34,067 nucleotides of DNA. Origin: Acidobacteriaceae bacterium. Lineage in GTDB: Bacteria; Acidobacteriota; Terriglobia; Terriglobales; Acidobacteriaceae. Below, piece after piece: positions 16,334 to 25,502 of the stretch. Position numbers and translations under genes: made by a program. The DNA is taken from NCBI GenBank assembly GCA_027364815.1, contig DAHXOQ010000006.1, positions 1 to 34,067 on the forward strand. Reading direction: 5' to 3'. Positions within the stretch are counted from its first letter, which is position 1. The number at the start of each line of letters is the position of its first letter. Under the pieces are notes generated by a model. That model ran no database searches, was not told where the DNA came from, and was given only the letters and a program-made list of their open reading frames with translations.

Positions 16334-17410
16334 CTACTCGCCGCGTGTTGGGGGTTCAATGGAGGCGGATTCGCTCTTCACCGGGCGGCGGCGTGCGCGT
16401 GGCCTGGGCTGCGCTTGCGGCAGTGGTTCGTAAGTGTCGTAGACCGTGATGTGGAAGCAGGCTTGCTTGAACTCTTCTTCCACGTCGATCTGGCCTGCAT
16501 CCTGCAGTGGCAGCAGCCAGCGGCGCATCCAGGCAATCTCTTTTTTGCTCATCTTTGCTTTGGCAATGTCGATGCTCCCGCCGGTCAGATGCGGGCTGGC
16601 GACATCACCCTCGGCGGGCGCGGCGTTGCCGTTGACTCCGATCAATTTCCGCTGGTATTCAACCGTGCGCACAGCCGAAGTGACCATCAGCGGCGACTTG
16701 AACTCAGTTGCGTGAGCGTGCGCAAGATCAGTGAGAAAGTTGGCGGTCCACGGCCGGCAGTAGCGGCGATTCTCCGGCAGGCTGCCGTTGATTGCGAGTG
16801 AAACATTGGTGGGCACGGGTATGAGCAGACCCTCGGCAATGCGGTCGTTCAAGTCGTCTTCGTCGAGGATGCGCTCCAGGCCTTCGTCGTCAGAGCGGGT
16901 GTTCTGCCGCAGCAGCGATTCGTGCGAACCGCGCAGAGGGCTGGGCATGGCTTCAGCTAGTTCAAAGCGACGAGTGGGCGCGGCTGGCGCTTCAATGACG
17001 CCGCTGCGTTCTTCCGTCTCAGTCTCAATGCGTGCGCGCCGCCGGGCTTGCAGGTTGACCTCGCGCAGACGGGCGAGCCGGCGCTCAGCTGCAGTGGTGC
17101 GATGATGGGGGCCGGTGTGCAGGACAGCCGATGTAGCGTGCGCGGAGTTGCGCGCTCCCGTGGTTGATCTCTTCGTTCCTGTTGCGCTTCTGCTCTGTGC
17201 TGTCGAGCGAGCTGTGTGGCTTGCTGCGTGCGCATTTTTTTTGTTCGCTGCAGCGGAGGCAGATTTGTGCTGTGCCGGCGCATGTGACTTTTGATTTGAT
17301 TTTGAGCTTAATTTTGAGCTGGATTTTGAGACAGTAGAGGAGGATGTCGCGCTGGCCGTAGCCAAACACAACAGCATTACCGTGCACATCGCGAAAGCAA
17401 CGCGGCGCAT
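16334..17410 (-). CDS. Secreted M15-like/DUF5715-type protein
   Basis: Signal peptide MRRVAFAMCTVMLLCLATASA from 17410; Ser/Thr/Lys/Ala-rich linker; SAVRTVEYQRKL, SPHLTGGSIDIAKAKMS, CFHITVYDTYEP. Confidence 0.75.
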   Translation of the reverse strand: MRRVAFAMCTVMLLCLATASATSSSTVSKSSSKLSSKSNQKSHAPAQHKSASAAANKKNAHAASHTARSTAQSRSATGTKRSTTGARNSAHATSAVLHTGPHHRTTAAERRLARLREVNLQARRRARIETETEERSGVIEAPAAPTRRFELAEAMPSPLRGSHESLLRQNTRSDDEGLERILDEDDLNDRIAEGLLIPVPTNVSLAINGSLPENRRYCRPWTANFLTDLAHAHATEFKSPLMVTSAVRTVEYQRKLIGVNGNAAPAEGDVASPHLTGGSIDIAKAKMSKKEIAWMRRWLLPLQDAGQIDVEEEFKQACFHITVYDTYEPLPQAQPRPRARRRPVKSESASIEPPTRGE

Positions 17411-17506
17411 AGGCAAAGTTCGAAGGATCCAGAGCACTTTCAGTGTAGCGCGTCCGCGCATGAGATTCGAGTACCTTCCCGTATGCCGCTTTGTCTGATA
17501 ACAAGG

Positions 17507-17694
17507 GATAGTTCTCAGTTTGTAAACGGAGAAGCGGAGACAAATATGCTGCGCACTCCGCAATTGGAGCTGTTTCTATAAACACGTGCCTAACACTGAA
17601 GTTGCTTTAATTGTGCCTGGCGAGGACGTGCATAATGGACATTTCATAGATGGAGTTTGTAGAAACCAGAAATAACCGAGAACTGAGAACTATC
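17507..17694. repeat. Inverted pair of the AGTTCTCAGTT repeat
   Basis: GATAGTTCTCAGTT (17507-17520) and AACTGAGAACTATC (17681-17694), a perfect 14-nt inverted repeat. Confidence 0.75.
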
Positions 17695-18667
17695 TTTTAG
17701 CGAGGAAGAACATTAATGCAAAGAGAATGAATGGGATGGCGACGATTGCCGCGTAGAAGGCCAAACGGCGGGCGAGCGGCGAGCGGCGGCGCACTGGTGC
17801 GCGCGTAGCGCGGTCTTCGGCGCCGCCGATTTGGTCCTGATGCGTGAGGTCCCAGAGCATCTCGTGTGCGGTTGCGTAGCGATGGCGCGGATCACGTTCC
17901 AGCGCGCGATAGAGTACCTCTTCAAGCTGCGGGCTGATCTCGGGATTCAATTGTCGCGGCGGTGTCGGGTCATTGAGTACTCGATCATTCATCACAGTGA
18001 AGGGATTGGGGCCGGTGAAGGGCACCTGCCCGGTGAGCATCTCGTAAAAAATAATGCCGAGCGAATAAATGTCGCTGCGTGGGTCGCCGCGCTTGCCTTT
18101 TACCTGCTCGGGGCTGATGTAGTCAGGCGTGCCGAGTGTGTTTGAGAGATGCGTGAAGGTCAGCCGGTGCGCATCTTCCTTCATTGCGATGCCGAAGTCG
18201 ATGAGCTTGACGTTGTCATTCGCGCCGATCATGACGTTCTCGGGTTTCAGGTCGCGATGCACCACGCCATGCTTGTGCAGATAATCGAGCGCGTCGGCGA
18301 TTTGCAGGGCGATGTTCGTCGCGCGGTCAATCGGCAGCTTGCCATGTTCTTTCAAAAGATCACGCAACAGGCAGCCATCGATCCACTCCATCGCCATGTA
18401 AACGCGCGAGCGGCCTTCGGAAGGAAAAACTTTGACGACGCCGGGATGGTCCATCTGCTGGCCGATTGTCTCTTCGCGATGGAAACGGTCATAGAGGACC
18501 GGGTCGGCTTCCATCTCCGGATGCGGAATTTTGATGGCGACAGTTTCGCCCGTATCCAGAAACGTCGCACGATAGAGCGTAGACATGCCGCTGCGCGCAA
18601 CCGTGGAGTCGATGCGGTAGTGGTCGAGTGTATCGCCGGTGTCGAGGGTGCGCATTGATTTAGCCAA
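17690..18667 (-). CDS. Ser/Thr protein kinase with C-terminal TM segment
   Basis: VVHRDLKPENVMI, LIDFGIAM, GTPDYISPEQVKG, SDIYSLGIIFYEMLTGQVPF; C-terminal hydrophobic helix. Confidence 0.95.
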   Translation of the reverse strand: MAKSMRTLDTGDTLDHYRIDSTVARSGMSTLYRATFLDTGETVAIKIPHPEMEADPVLYDRFHREETIGQQMDHPGVVKVFPSEGRSRVYMAMEWIDGCLLRDLLKEHGKLPIDRATNIALQIADALDYLHKHGVVHRDLKPENVMIGANDNVKLIDFGIAMKEDAHRLTFTHLSNTLGTPDYISPEQVKGKRGDPRSDIYSLGIIFYEMLTGQVPFTGPNPFTVMNDRVLNDPTPPRQLNPEISPQLEEVLYRALERDPRHRYATAHEMLWDLTHQDQIGGAEDRATRAPVRRRSPLARRLAFYAAIVAIPFILFALMFFLAKR

Positions 18668-18730
18668 GATTATTCTTTCACGGGTTGCGTAAAGAAAAAA
18701 TCAGGGAAGCTGATTAGCCAATATGCGCTC

Positions 18731-19546
18731 TCAGCCATTGATTCCCGGCAATCGGTAAGGCCGTCCCCGATAAAGCCCGATGCGCTCAATTTTTTTGACG
18801 CGCGCCAAGATTACGGTTGCGTTGTCAGAGCCATCGGCTGCTGTTGCCTCATCCGTTAGTTGCAGTGCAATCTCGGCAAGCGGCTTGTTTTGCGCGCAGA
18901 TGATTGCAATACGCCTCTCGGAGAGTGCGCCGTGAAGGCCGTCAGAACAAAGCAGTAAAACGTCGCCGGGTTCGACCGGAGTGCTGATGAGATCGGGGGC
19001 GACAAAAATCTCAAGGCCGAGTGAGCGGGTGAGAGCATGCTTATTGACTTCGCCGATTTCTCCAAATTGGGCAAGCAGCGCCTGGTCGTTCTGCACATTG
19101 TGGTCGCGCGTAAGCTGGAGCGCATCAGGAAATGGTTTGGCGGGACGGATGCGGTAACAGCGCGAATCGCCGACATGCGCGACGTGCGCGTGGTCGTAGC
19201 GCAAAGCGCAGGCCACAATCGTGGTGGCCATCGATTGACCCGTCCCCTTTTGCTCTTCAGAGCGGGCGACGATGCGCTCGTTAGCGGTGCGGATCAACTC
19301 GGCGAGAAGGGTTGCCGGCGGAGTATCTGCGGCAGCTTCAGGAAATCCAGCGGTCATAGTTTCGATTGCAATCGCTGATGCAACTTCGCCGAAGTCGTGG
19401 CCGCCAACGCCATCAGCCAGCGCGAGCAACCAGCCATGCGAGCGTTTCAATGCGCGCGTCTCTGGAGTCCAACTGCCGAAGGCATCTTCATTGTGGTCGC
19501 GGATACGGCCCACGTTCGTCGAGTGCGCAAGTTCAACTTCCATCAT
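18731..19546 (-). CDS. PP2C-family Ser/Thr protein phosphatase
   Basis: GRIRDHNEDAFG, LALADGVGGHDFGEVAS, VAHVGDSRCYRI, LLLCSDGLHG, GSDNATVIL. Confidence 0.93.
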   Translation of the reverse strand: MMEVELAHSTNVGRIRDHNEDAFGSWTPETRALKRSHGWLLALADGVGGHDFGEVASAIAIETMTAGFPEAAADTPPATLLAELIRTANERIVARSEEQKGTGQSMATTIVACALRYDHAHVAHVGDSRCYRIRPAKPFPDALQLTRDHNVQNDQALLAQFGEIGEVNKHALTRSLGLEIFVAPDLISTPVEPGDVLLLCSDGLHGALSERRIAIICAQNKPLAEIALQLTDEATAADGSDNATVILARVKKIERIGLYRGRPYRLPGING

Positions 19547-19604
19547 GGCGGTTGTATCCTGCTTTAATCATCGCTGATAGCGGAGTAGAAAACAAAATTG
19601 AAGA

Positions 19605-19643
19605 GATAAAAAAAGTAGGAGAGCTTTTTGAAGGCTCTCCTTC
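19605..19643 (-). terminator. Rho-independent terminator after the permease gene
   Basis: On the minus strand: AGGAGAGCC-ttcaaaaa-GCTCTCCTACTTTTTTT. Confidence 0.7.
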
Positions 19644-19690
19644 GTTCTGAAAAAATTACAGTTTTAGGAGACCGTATGAGGATGCGAAGC

Positions 19691-21481
19691 TCATGCGGAC
19701 TTTGTTGCCAGCAGGGACTTGCCCTTTTTCTTGCTGGAAGAGACGAAGTAAATGCCGCCATAGAGGCCCCATGCGCCGGCGATGCCGAGTGCGAGGAAGG
19801 GCTCCTTCCAGGTTCCGATTCCGATGAAGGGCAGAACCAGGTAGGCGATCATGCAGGCGACGTTGGCCAGCAGCCCGAAGACAGGAATGGCGACGTGGAA
19901 GATGAAGTTGTGTTTCGGATGCTTCCAGTAAGCGACGATGCAGAGAGCGCAACTGAGCGCATACAGAATAAAAGTTCCGAAGTTTGAAGTCAGCGTAATC
20001 GCGAGTAGCGAGTTGGGCATCGCGGCCATCGCGTCATGCGAAGTGTAACCGAAGCTTGAGAAGATCCCCGGCGGCAGAGCTTTGATGGCAACGTCAGTCG
20101 GAGCGCCACCATCGCCGAAGGGCATGATGACCGCAACGCAACCGACGATTGCAGAGATAATAGCCAGCGTCCAGATTGCGCGGTGCGGCGTAAAGTTTTT
20201 TGAGTGCAGCAGGCCGAAGTGCTCCGGCGCTTCGTCGTCCTTGCCCATCGAGTAGGTCACGCGCGCCGCCGTGTTCATGCAGCTCAGGGTGGTTCCAATC
20301 AGCGCGAGGAAGACCGTGAAGGCCTCGGCGAGCATGAAGATGCGGCCATTGCCGGGACCAAAGAGCGCGTCGCCAACAATGACCATCATGTCTCCGATGG
20401 GCGCAGCAGAGCCTTGTGCGCTGACCATTGAATAACCCGAGTTCAGAAAGTAGTTGGCCGCGAAATATTCAAAGAGATAGAAGACGACTCCCTGTATGAG
20501 CAGCGAGAGAATCACGGCGATGGGAATATGGCTGGCTTTTTTGGCCTCGTTGCCCATCGTAGTCACGGATTCAAAACCCACCAAGATCAAAATCGCAACA
20601 GTGGCCTGCAGCAGCACCCACGACCAGTTGTGCGGACTGATGACCGAGATTTTGTTCGGATGCGTCAGGAAGTTTCCGCTCGCATCCGAGTTGGGGTAAC
20701 TGATCTTGAAGGGCACAGGCTTGCCGGCTGAATCAAGCTTGGGCAGCGGAACGCCGTTTGCGTCGCGCAGCACCGTGTCAGTCGAGACACCGTTGACCAC
20801 ATCCGTTTTCACCTGGAACTCGTATTTGTAGGCCTCGCCGCTGGTCGAATCGAACTGCCATGCTTCAGAACCCGGAGGATGGCTGAGGCGATAGTTGAGC
20901 GCGATGACGGAGAAGATCAAGAGCGCTGCAATCTGAATAATATTGATGACGAGGTTGACGTTCGTCGAACTGGAAACACCGCGATAGCCGATGTACGCAA
21001 CAACAAATGAAAAAATAACCGCCGCGCTCATCATGAAGAGGGGCCCGGGATTGGACGCGCTGATGAAGTTCGGCCAGATGGTGCCAGTGACATAGCCGAT
21101 CAAGATTCCCATTGTCCCGACCATCACGCCGGGGTAGATCCAGTAATAAAGGTGCGAACCCCATCCAACGATGAACTTAGAGAGCCGCGCATATTTGAAA
21201 ACTTTGTCGCGCGAGAGGAAAGCCTGCTCGGCAAAATAATAAGACGAGCCGGTGCCGGGGTAGAGCTTGGCCATCTCGGCGTAACAAACCGCAGTGGCCA
21301 GGCAGAGCAGCAGCGCGGCGATAATGCCCCACCACATGCTGGGCCCGGATACTCCGGTAGTCGCCTGAATATAAAACGTGAGCCAGAGGAAGGCGCCGGG
21401 GGCGATGCGCGCCATTGCGTTGCTTGTCAGCCCGGTAAGGCCTAATGTGCGTTTCATTTCGCCGGATGGTTGTTCTGCCAT
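19691..21481 (-). CDS. APC-superfamily amino acid permease
   Basis: 596 aa, ~12 TM; LTGLTSNAMARIAPGAFLWLTFYIQ, LVGFESVTTMGNEAKKASHIPIAVILS; AAGGAG ribosome-binding site. Confidence 0.92.
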   Translation of the reverse strand: MAEQPSGEMKRTLGLTGLTSNAMARIAPGAFLWLTFYIQATTGVSGPSMWWGIIAALLLCLATAVCYAEMAKLYPGTGSSYYFAEQAFLSRDKVFKYARLSKFIVGWGSHLYYWIYPGVMVGTMGILIGYVTGTIWPNFISASNPGPLFMMSAAVIFSFVVAYIGYRGVSSSTNVNLVINIIQIAALLIFSVIALNYRLSHPPGSEAWQFDSTSGEAYKYEFQVKTDVVNGVSTDTVLRDANGVPLPKLDSAGKPVPFKISYPNSDASGNFLTHPNKISVISPHNWSWVLLQATVAILILVGFESVTTMGNEAKKASHIPIAVILSLLIQGVVFYLFEYFAANYFLNSGYSMVSAQGSAAPIGDMMVIVGDALFGPGNGRIFMLAEAFTVFLALIGTTLSCMNTAARVTYSMGKDDEAPEHFGLLHSKNFTPHRAIWTLAIISAIVGCVAVIMPFGDGGAPTDVAIKALPPGIFSSFGYTSHDAMAAMPNSLLAITLTSNFGTFILYALSCALCIVAYWKHPKHNFIFHVAIPVFGLLANVACMIAYLVLPFIGIGTWKEPFLALGIAGAWGLYGGIYFVSSSKKKGKSLLATKSA

Positions 21482-21533
21482 GGTCAGACTCCTTTATGTT
21501 GATTTCAAAATTTGCTGCAACTTTGAATTGACG

Positions 21534-21545
21534 TTTGCCGGCAAA
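21534..21545. promoter_or_regulatory. Perfect 12-bp palindrome upstream of permease (candidate operator)
   Basis: TTTGCCGGCAAA, about 50 bp upstream of the permease start. Confidence 0.35.
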
Positions 21546-21914
21546 TTCTCAGTGATTCAGATGAGCTTCGACTGCGCAATCGGAGAGGGTATTCTCTGAA
21601 GGCAGTTGATTATTTTCTGTTCAACAAAATGCTTTCGAAATGAAAGCGAAAAAGGAAAATGCCGGTCTGCGGTGCGACTCTCCGGTCAAATGAAGGAAGC
21701 CCGGCCCGCGTCAAAGACACGAGGGACACTCCACAAATCGGATGCTGTTCTTATTGTTTTACCGATATTTGTTGCCGATGGCATAAGTAGTCCATAAAAT
21801 TTAGAACAAGGATTCATAAGGCCTTATGCGGTGAAGTTGCGATCTGCACGATTTTGTGTGCTTGTTGGGGCATCGTTCGTGTAGGTTTGTAAACAATCAT
21901 CAAGGCGATTTCAA

Positions 21915-23132
21915 GTGAAGATGAAGTTTCGCACTCCTATTCCGGCGAGCGGTGCACTGCACTCATGGATCTCACTCGCTCTCTGTCTGATCTTCGCGCT
22001 CTTCGTTATCTCACCTGCCCACGCCAGCAAAACATCGCAAAAAAAAATCAAAAACTTGCCTCCGCAAGAGACGGGTTTCCTCAACCGCTCCCTCATGCTC
22101 CACGGAGTCATTTACAAATACCAGGTCTATCTCCCTGCCGAGTGGAAGCGCGATGACGGCAAGCAGTGGCCCATCATTCTCTTTCTCCACGGGCGTGGCG
22201 AACGCGGCTCTGAGGGGATGTGGCAAACACAAATTGGCCTGCCCATGGCGGTTCGCGACCATCCGGAACGCTGGCCCTTCATTATCGTCATGCCGCAATG
22301 CCCGCTCAATCGCTACTGGACCGATCTTGAAGCGCTCACCATCGCCATGGTGGCTCTCGATCAGGAGACAGCCGAGTTCCACGCCGATCTGGACCACACT
22401 TATCTCACTGGACTCTCACTCGGTGGTTACGGCGCATGGGAGCTGGCACGCTCACATCCGCAACGCTGGGCAGCCGTGGCAATTCTGGCCGGCGGTATCT
22501 TCTGGAGCTACGAGCCTGAGCGCTGGAAGCAGCAAACCACTCTGCCGCAGGAGTATGCTCGCGCCGTCGGCAAGCTCCCCATCTGGCTCTTCCACGGCAC
22601 TGACGATTCAACCGTCCTACCCAAGCAAAGCGAGCTGATGTTTGAAGCCGTCAAGAACGCCGGTGGCCATATTCGCCTCTGGGAGTACCAGGGCCTCAAG
22701 CACGATTGCTGGACCCGCGCCTACCACGCACCCGAGCTCCCCCGCTGGCTCCTTGAACATCGCGGCGGAAAAACACCCATACCTGTGCACATGGCCGCCA
22801 ATGAGCGCTTGCTGATACCACTGCACCCGCCGGAGATCAAGCTGCCCATTCAACTTCTGGATACCTTTGTCGGCGAGTATACGGAGGGCGGCAGCGAGTT
22901 GCCTTTGGTCATCTATCGCCAGGGCGACCAACTTTTCCAGAAGACGCCTCAAGGGGTGGTTACAGCATTAGCGGCAGAATCCACGTCGGTTTTCTTCTTC
23001 CTGAACGCAGGCCAGACACGCATTATTTTTGAGCACGATGCAGAGGGCAAAGTCAGCGGCTTCCTCTATCATGATGACCGCAGCGAAGGCCATTGGGAAC
23101 TAGTGAAGCCCACCGCGCGTAGTGTTAATTGA
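21915..23132 (+). CDS. Secreted alpha/beta hydrolase (predicted esterase/peptidase) with C-terminal extra domain
   Basis: N-terminal signal; PIILFLHGRGERG, TYLTGLSLGGYGAWELA (GLSLGG nucleophile elbow), WLFHGTDDSTV; C-terminal VGEYTEGGSELPLVIYRQGDQLF resembling DUF3471-type beta domain. Confidence 0.85.
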   Translation: MKMKFRTPIPASGALHSWISLALCLIFALFVISPAHASKTSQKKIKNLPPQETGFLNRSLMLHGVIYKYQVYLPAEWKRDDGKQWPIILFLHGRGERGSEGMWQTQIGLPMAVRDHPERWPFIIVMPQCPLNRYWTDLEALTIAMVALDQETAEFHADLDHTYLTGLSLGGYGAWELARSHPQRWAAVAILAGGIFWSYEPERWKQQTTLPQEYARAVGKLPIWLFHGTDDSTVLPKQSELMFEAVKNAGGHIRLWEYQGLKHDCWTRAYHAPELPRWLLEHRGGKTPIPVHMAANERLLIPLHPPEIKLPIQLLDTFVGEYTEGGSELPLVIYRQGDQLFQKTPQGVVTALAAESTSVFFFLNAGQTRIIFEHDAEGKVSGFLYHDDRSEGHWELVKPTARSVN

Positions 23133-23273
23133 GGCTTCTGAGGGGTTGATTCCACCACTGAAATGAAAACTTACGGAGGGTGCAGCAGCCTTAAGGCTAC
23201 TGAATTCAATCCCTGAATGACCCGGCCTTCAGGCCCGGTTTACCTCTGAAGCCGGCAACAAGGAGATTCAATT

Positions 23274-23819
23274 ATGTTTTGCAGCGGATGTGGACAAGCA
23301 TTACAAGAGGGCGCACAGAGCTGCGCAGCCTGCGGTCGCGCAGTAAATCCGGTTGCGTCACCCATGAGCGCTATACCCGGCTTTGATTGGCAGTTGCGCA
23401 ACTACGCTACCCGCATCAAAACGCTGGGAATCTTCTGGGCTGTCTATGCCGTCGTCGCATTGTTAACCGGTATCGCTGGCGTCGGATTCCTGCACGCCTT
23501 TTTGGGCAACCATCAATCATGGATGCCGCATGAAGACTTCGGCGACAACCCAATGATGGAAGAGTGGATGCGCGTCCTGTTGCATGTTGTCTGGGTTGCG
23601 GTTGTGTTGCGTGCCGCATTGGCCGCAATTGCCGCCTGGGGATTGCTGACGCATGCTCCATGGGGGCGCATCATGGGCATCATTGCGGCATTTCTCTGCA
23701 TTCTGAAGCTTCCCTTTGGAACTGCCATGGGAATCTGGTCGCTGATCACGCTCATGGGTTACCGCAACTCCGTCCTCTACGACCACCTGAGCATCGCGCC
23801 AGACAAAGCCAACCTCTAA
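23274..23819 (+). CDS. Zinc-ribbon plus membrane-domain protein
   Basis: MFCSGCGQALQEGAQSCAACGRAV followed by about four hydrophobic segments; AAGGAG ribosome-binding site. Confidence 0.85.
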   Translation: MFCSGCGQALQEGAQSCAACGRAVNPVASPMSAIPGFDWQLRNYATRIKTLGIFWAVYAVVALLTGIAGVGFLHAFLGNHQSWMPHEDFGDNPMMEEWMRVLLHVVWVAVVLRAALAAIAAWGLLTHAPWGRIMGIIAAFLCILKLPFGTAMGIWSLITLMGYRNSVLYDHLSIAPDKANL

Positions 23820-23856
23820 TGCCTGGGACCTAATCACCAGGGAAGAGGGAAGAGAC

Positions 23857-23898
23857 AAAACAACAGCCAGCAGAGAAATCTGCTGGCTGTTGTTTTAT
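23857..23898 (+). terminator. Rho-independent (possibly bidirectional) terminator
   Basis: AACAACAGCCAGCAGA-gaaa-TCTGCTGGCTGTTGTTTT. Confidence 0.9.
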
Positions 23899-23921
23899 GA
23901 GAATTTCTTTACTGCTTACTT

Positions 23922-24104
23922 CTACTTTGCTATCAGATACATTAACCAGCTCAGCAGAATTGCCGATCCTTCAAAGAGAACGAAGCAATAGATTCCGTAG
24001 TAGAGCATTTTCTTCGGGGTGATGCGCATGGTGATTCCAAAGACTACCGAAGCGAAGAACGCGTATAGAGAGAGAGCGGTAAAGTGCGAGGGGTGGAGGA
24101 TCAT
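23922..24104 (-). CDS. Small 60-aa membrane protein
   Basis: Two hydrophobic segments; start overlaps the end of the upstream minus-strand gene by 4 nt. Confidence 0.75.
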   Translation of the reverse strand: MILHPSHFTALSLYAFFASVVFGITMRITPKKMLYYGIYCFVLFEGSAILLSWLMYLIAK

Positions 24105-24520
24105 AGAGGCTTCCTCCCGGTGCGCAGATTGTGCGCGTCGACTGCACTGATCACGTTCAACAGACCTGCGCCTACGATGAAGATTCTGCCGTAGTCGGCC
24201 GTGGTCACCTGCACCATGTCAGCGCCGATGCCGAGCATGCGGGCGATGATGTAAACGAGGCCGTTGCCGAGGTCGCCGACGAGGCCGAGCAGGTCAAGGA
24301 TGTCGTGGGCGCTCGAATGCAGCTTTCCCTGCATAGCAATGCCCAGCGCGAACATGCTCAAAATTGAAATCGCAATCAGCGAGCCGCGACCCCACTTGCC
24401 CACGAGCAGATGACCCGCTCCCGGAACCAGCCAGCCTGCCAAAAGCGGCAGGTAAACAAAGCCCTGCACGCCGCTAGATTTAGTTTTTTGCTCGATTGCC
24501 ATACCTTTTTGACTATACAA
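24101..24520 (-). CDS. Small multi-TM protein (DUF6677-like)
   Basis: YLPLLAGWLVPGAGHLLVGKWGRGSLIAISILSMFALGIAMQG...; likely start at ATG of MAIEQKTKS (24502). Confidence 0.8.
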   Translation of the reverse strand: MYSQKGMAIEQKTKSSGVQGFVYLPLLAGWLVPGAGHLLVGKWGRGSLIAISILSMFALGIAMQGKLHSSAHDILDLLGLVGDLGNGLVYIIARMLGIGADMVQVTTADYGRIFIVGAGLLNVISAVDAHNLRTGRKPL

Positions 24521-24614
24521 GATTGGGGCTTAGCTTTTCTTCAATGGTGTTTGCCGGTAGTGGTGCAGTTTCCGGATGGGCGGTGATACATCCGGAATGA
24601 ATACGGAACTCCCT

Positions 24615-25331
24615 TCAATGATTGCGCGTCCATTGCTTCAGCCACTCCAACAGAGCAACGAGTGCAAAGAGCGCCAGGGCAATCGCTACGATCTTCAGGT
24701 TTTGCTTTGGCCCTTTCCGTGTCATGCTCGATGCATCGAGCAGAACAAGAATGTAGTGGTCGCCTAGGCTCAATTTCTCTATTGCCCGATTCCAGGTCTC
24801 ACTTTCTTGTTCGCCCTGAACCTCAAGGCGGCCCTGAAGTCTGGCGGCCAACCCGGCAATCTTCTGCTCGTATTCGCCCTGATCGTAGCCCCGGTCAAAC
24901 TCCGCACTCACTTCTTTCATGTCCGGCAGCGTCCAACCAGTCTCGGTGAAGTAGAGCATCTTTCTCTCTAGCTCTGTTAAGGGCGCGCCCTCCCGCTGAG
25001 CCTCTTCGACAATCTTGCCTGCCAGAAAGTTCTTTGCATCTCGGACGGTCTTGAACCGCATCTCTCCCCGTCCCACCGCACTAACATTTGATTCTCCGGC
25101 ACATGTTTTCGAGCGAAGCCCGCGAGCGTCAGAGACAGTTGACTCATTTCCCTTAAATCGTGAGGTGAGCCAAATGATTGGCCAAAACATCGCCCAAAGA
25201 AAAGAGGATGCCGCCCGTTTTTCGTTCGCATCACCATCAACTGAGAGCAGCCACATAAAGGTCGCGAAAATAGCTGCTGTAATCGCCACAAATCCACCCC
25301 AAACCCCCATAAACTGTAAGAAAGTTTGCAC
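24615..25331 (-). CDS. Hypothetical protein with N- and C-terminal TM segments
   Basis: 238 aa; hydrophobic termini, charged central region. Confidence 0.75.
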   Translation of the reverse strand: MQTFLQFMGVWGGFVAITAAIFATFMWLLSVDGDANEKRAASSFLWAMFWPIIWLTSRFKGNESTVSDARGLRSKTCAGESNVSAVGRGEMRFKTVRDAKNFLAGKIVEEAQREGAPLTELERKMLYFTETGWTLPDMKEVSAEFDRGYDQGEYEQKIAGLAARLQGRLEVQGEQESETWNRAIEKLSLGDHYILVLLDASSMTRKGPKQNLKIVAIALALFALVALLEWLKQWTRNH

Positions 25332-25502
25332 TCACCTCTCCTTCGTTCGCAGTCGATAAACCGGGACCTACGGCGACACCAATCATCAACAATGCCCCAC
25401 ACGAGGCAGGCTCAATGGAATTGTACGTCCCATTTAACCTACCCGGTTCCGGGCGGTTTGTCGCCAATCCAGCAACACCACTACTGCCAATTTGCTAAAT
25501 AC

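Noticed and set aside
17690-19546. PP2C phosphatase plus Ser/Thr kinase as a novel signalling island
   Set aside because: Adjacent PP2C/STPK genes are common in bacteria; motifs look intact and ordinary here.
21600-21760. Possible glycine-riboswitch-like leader (GGAGAG...CACCGCAGA on the minus strand) upstream of the permease
   Set aside because: The diagnostic CTCTCAGGCAAAAGGACAG block is absent; too far and too weak. An Infernal scan would settle it.
23165-23245. AGCCTTAAGGCT and CCCGGCCTTCAGGCCCGG hairpins upstream of the zinc-ribbon gene as a riboswitch
   Set aside because: Looks like common intergenic hairpins between two plus-strand genes, or a terminator remnant; no known riboswitch core recognised.
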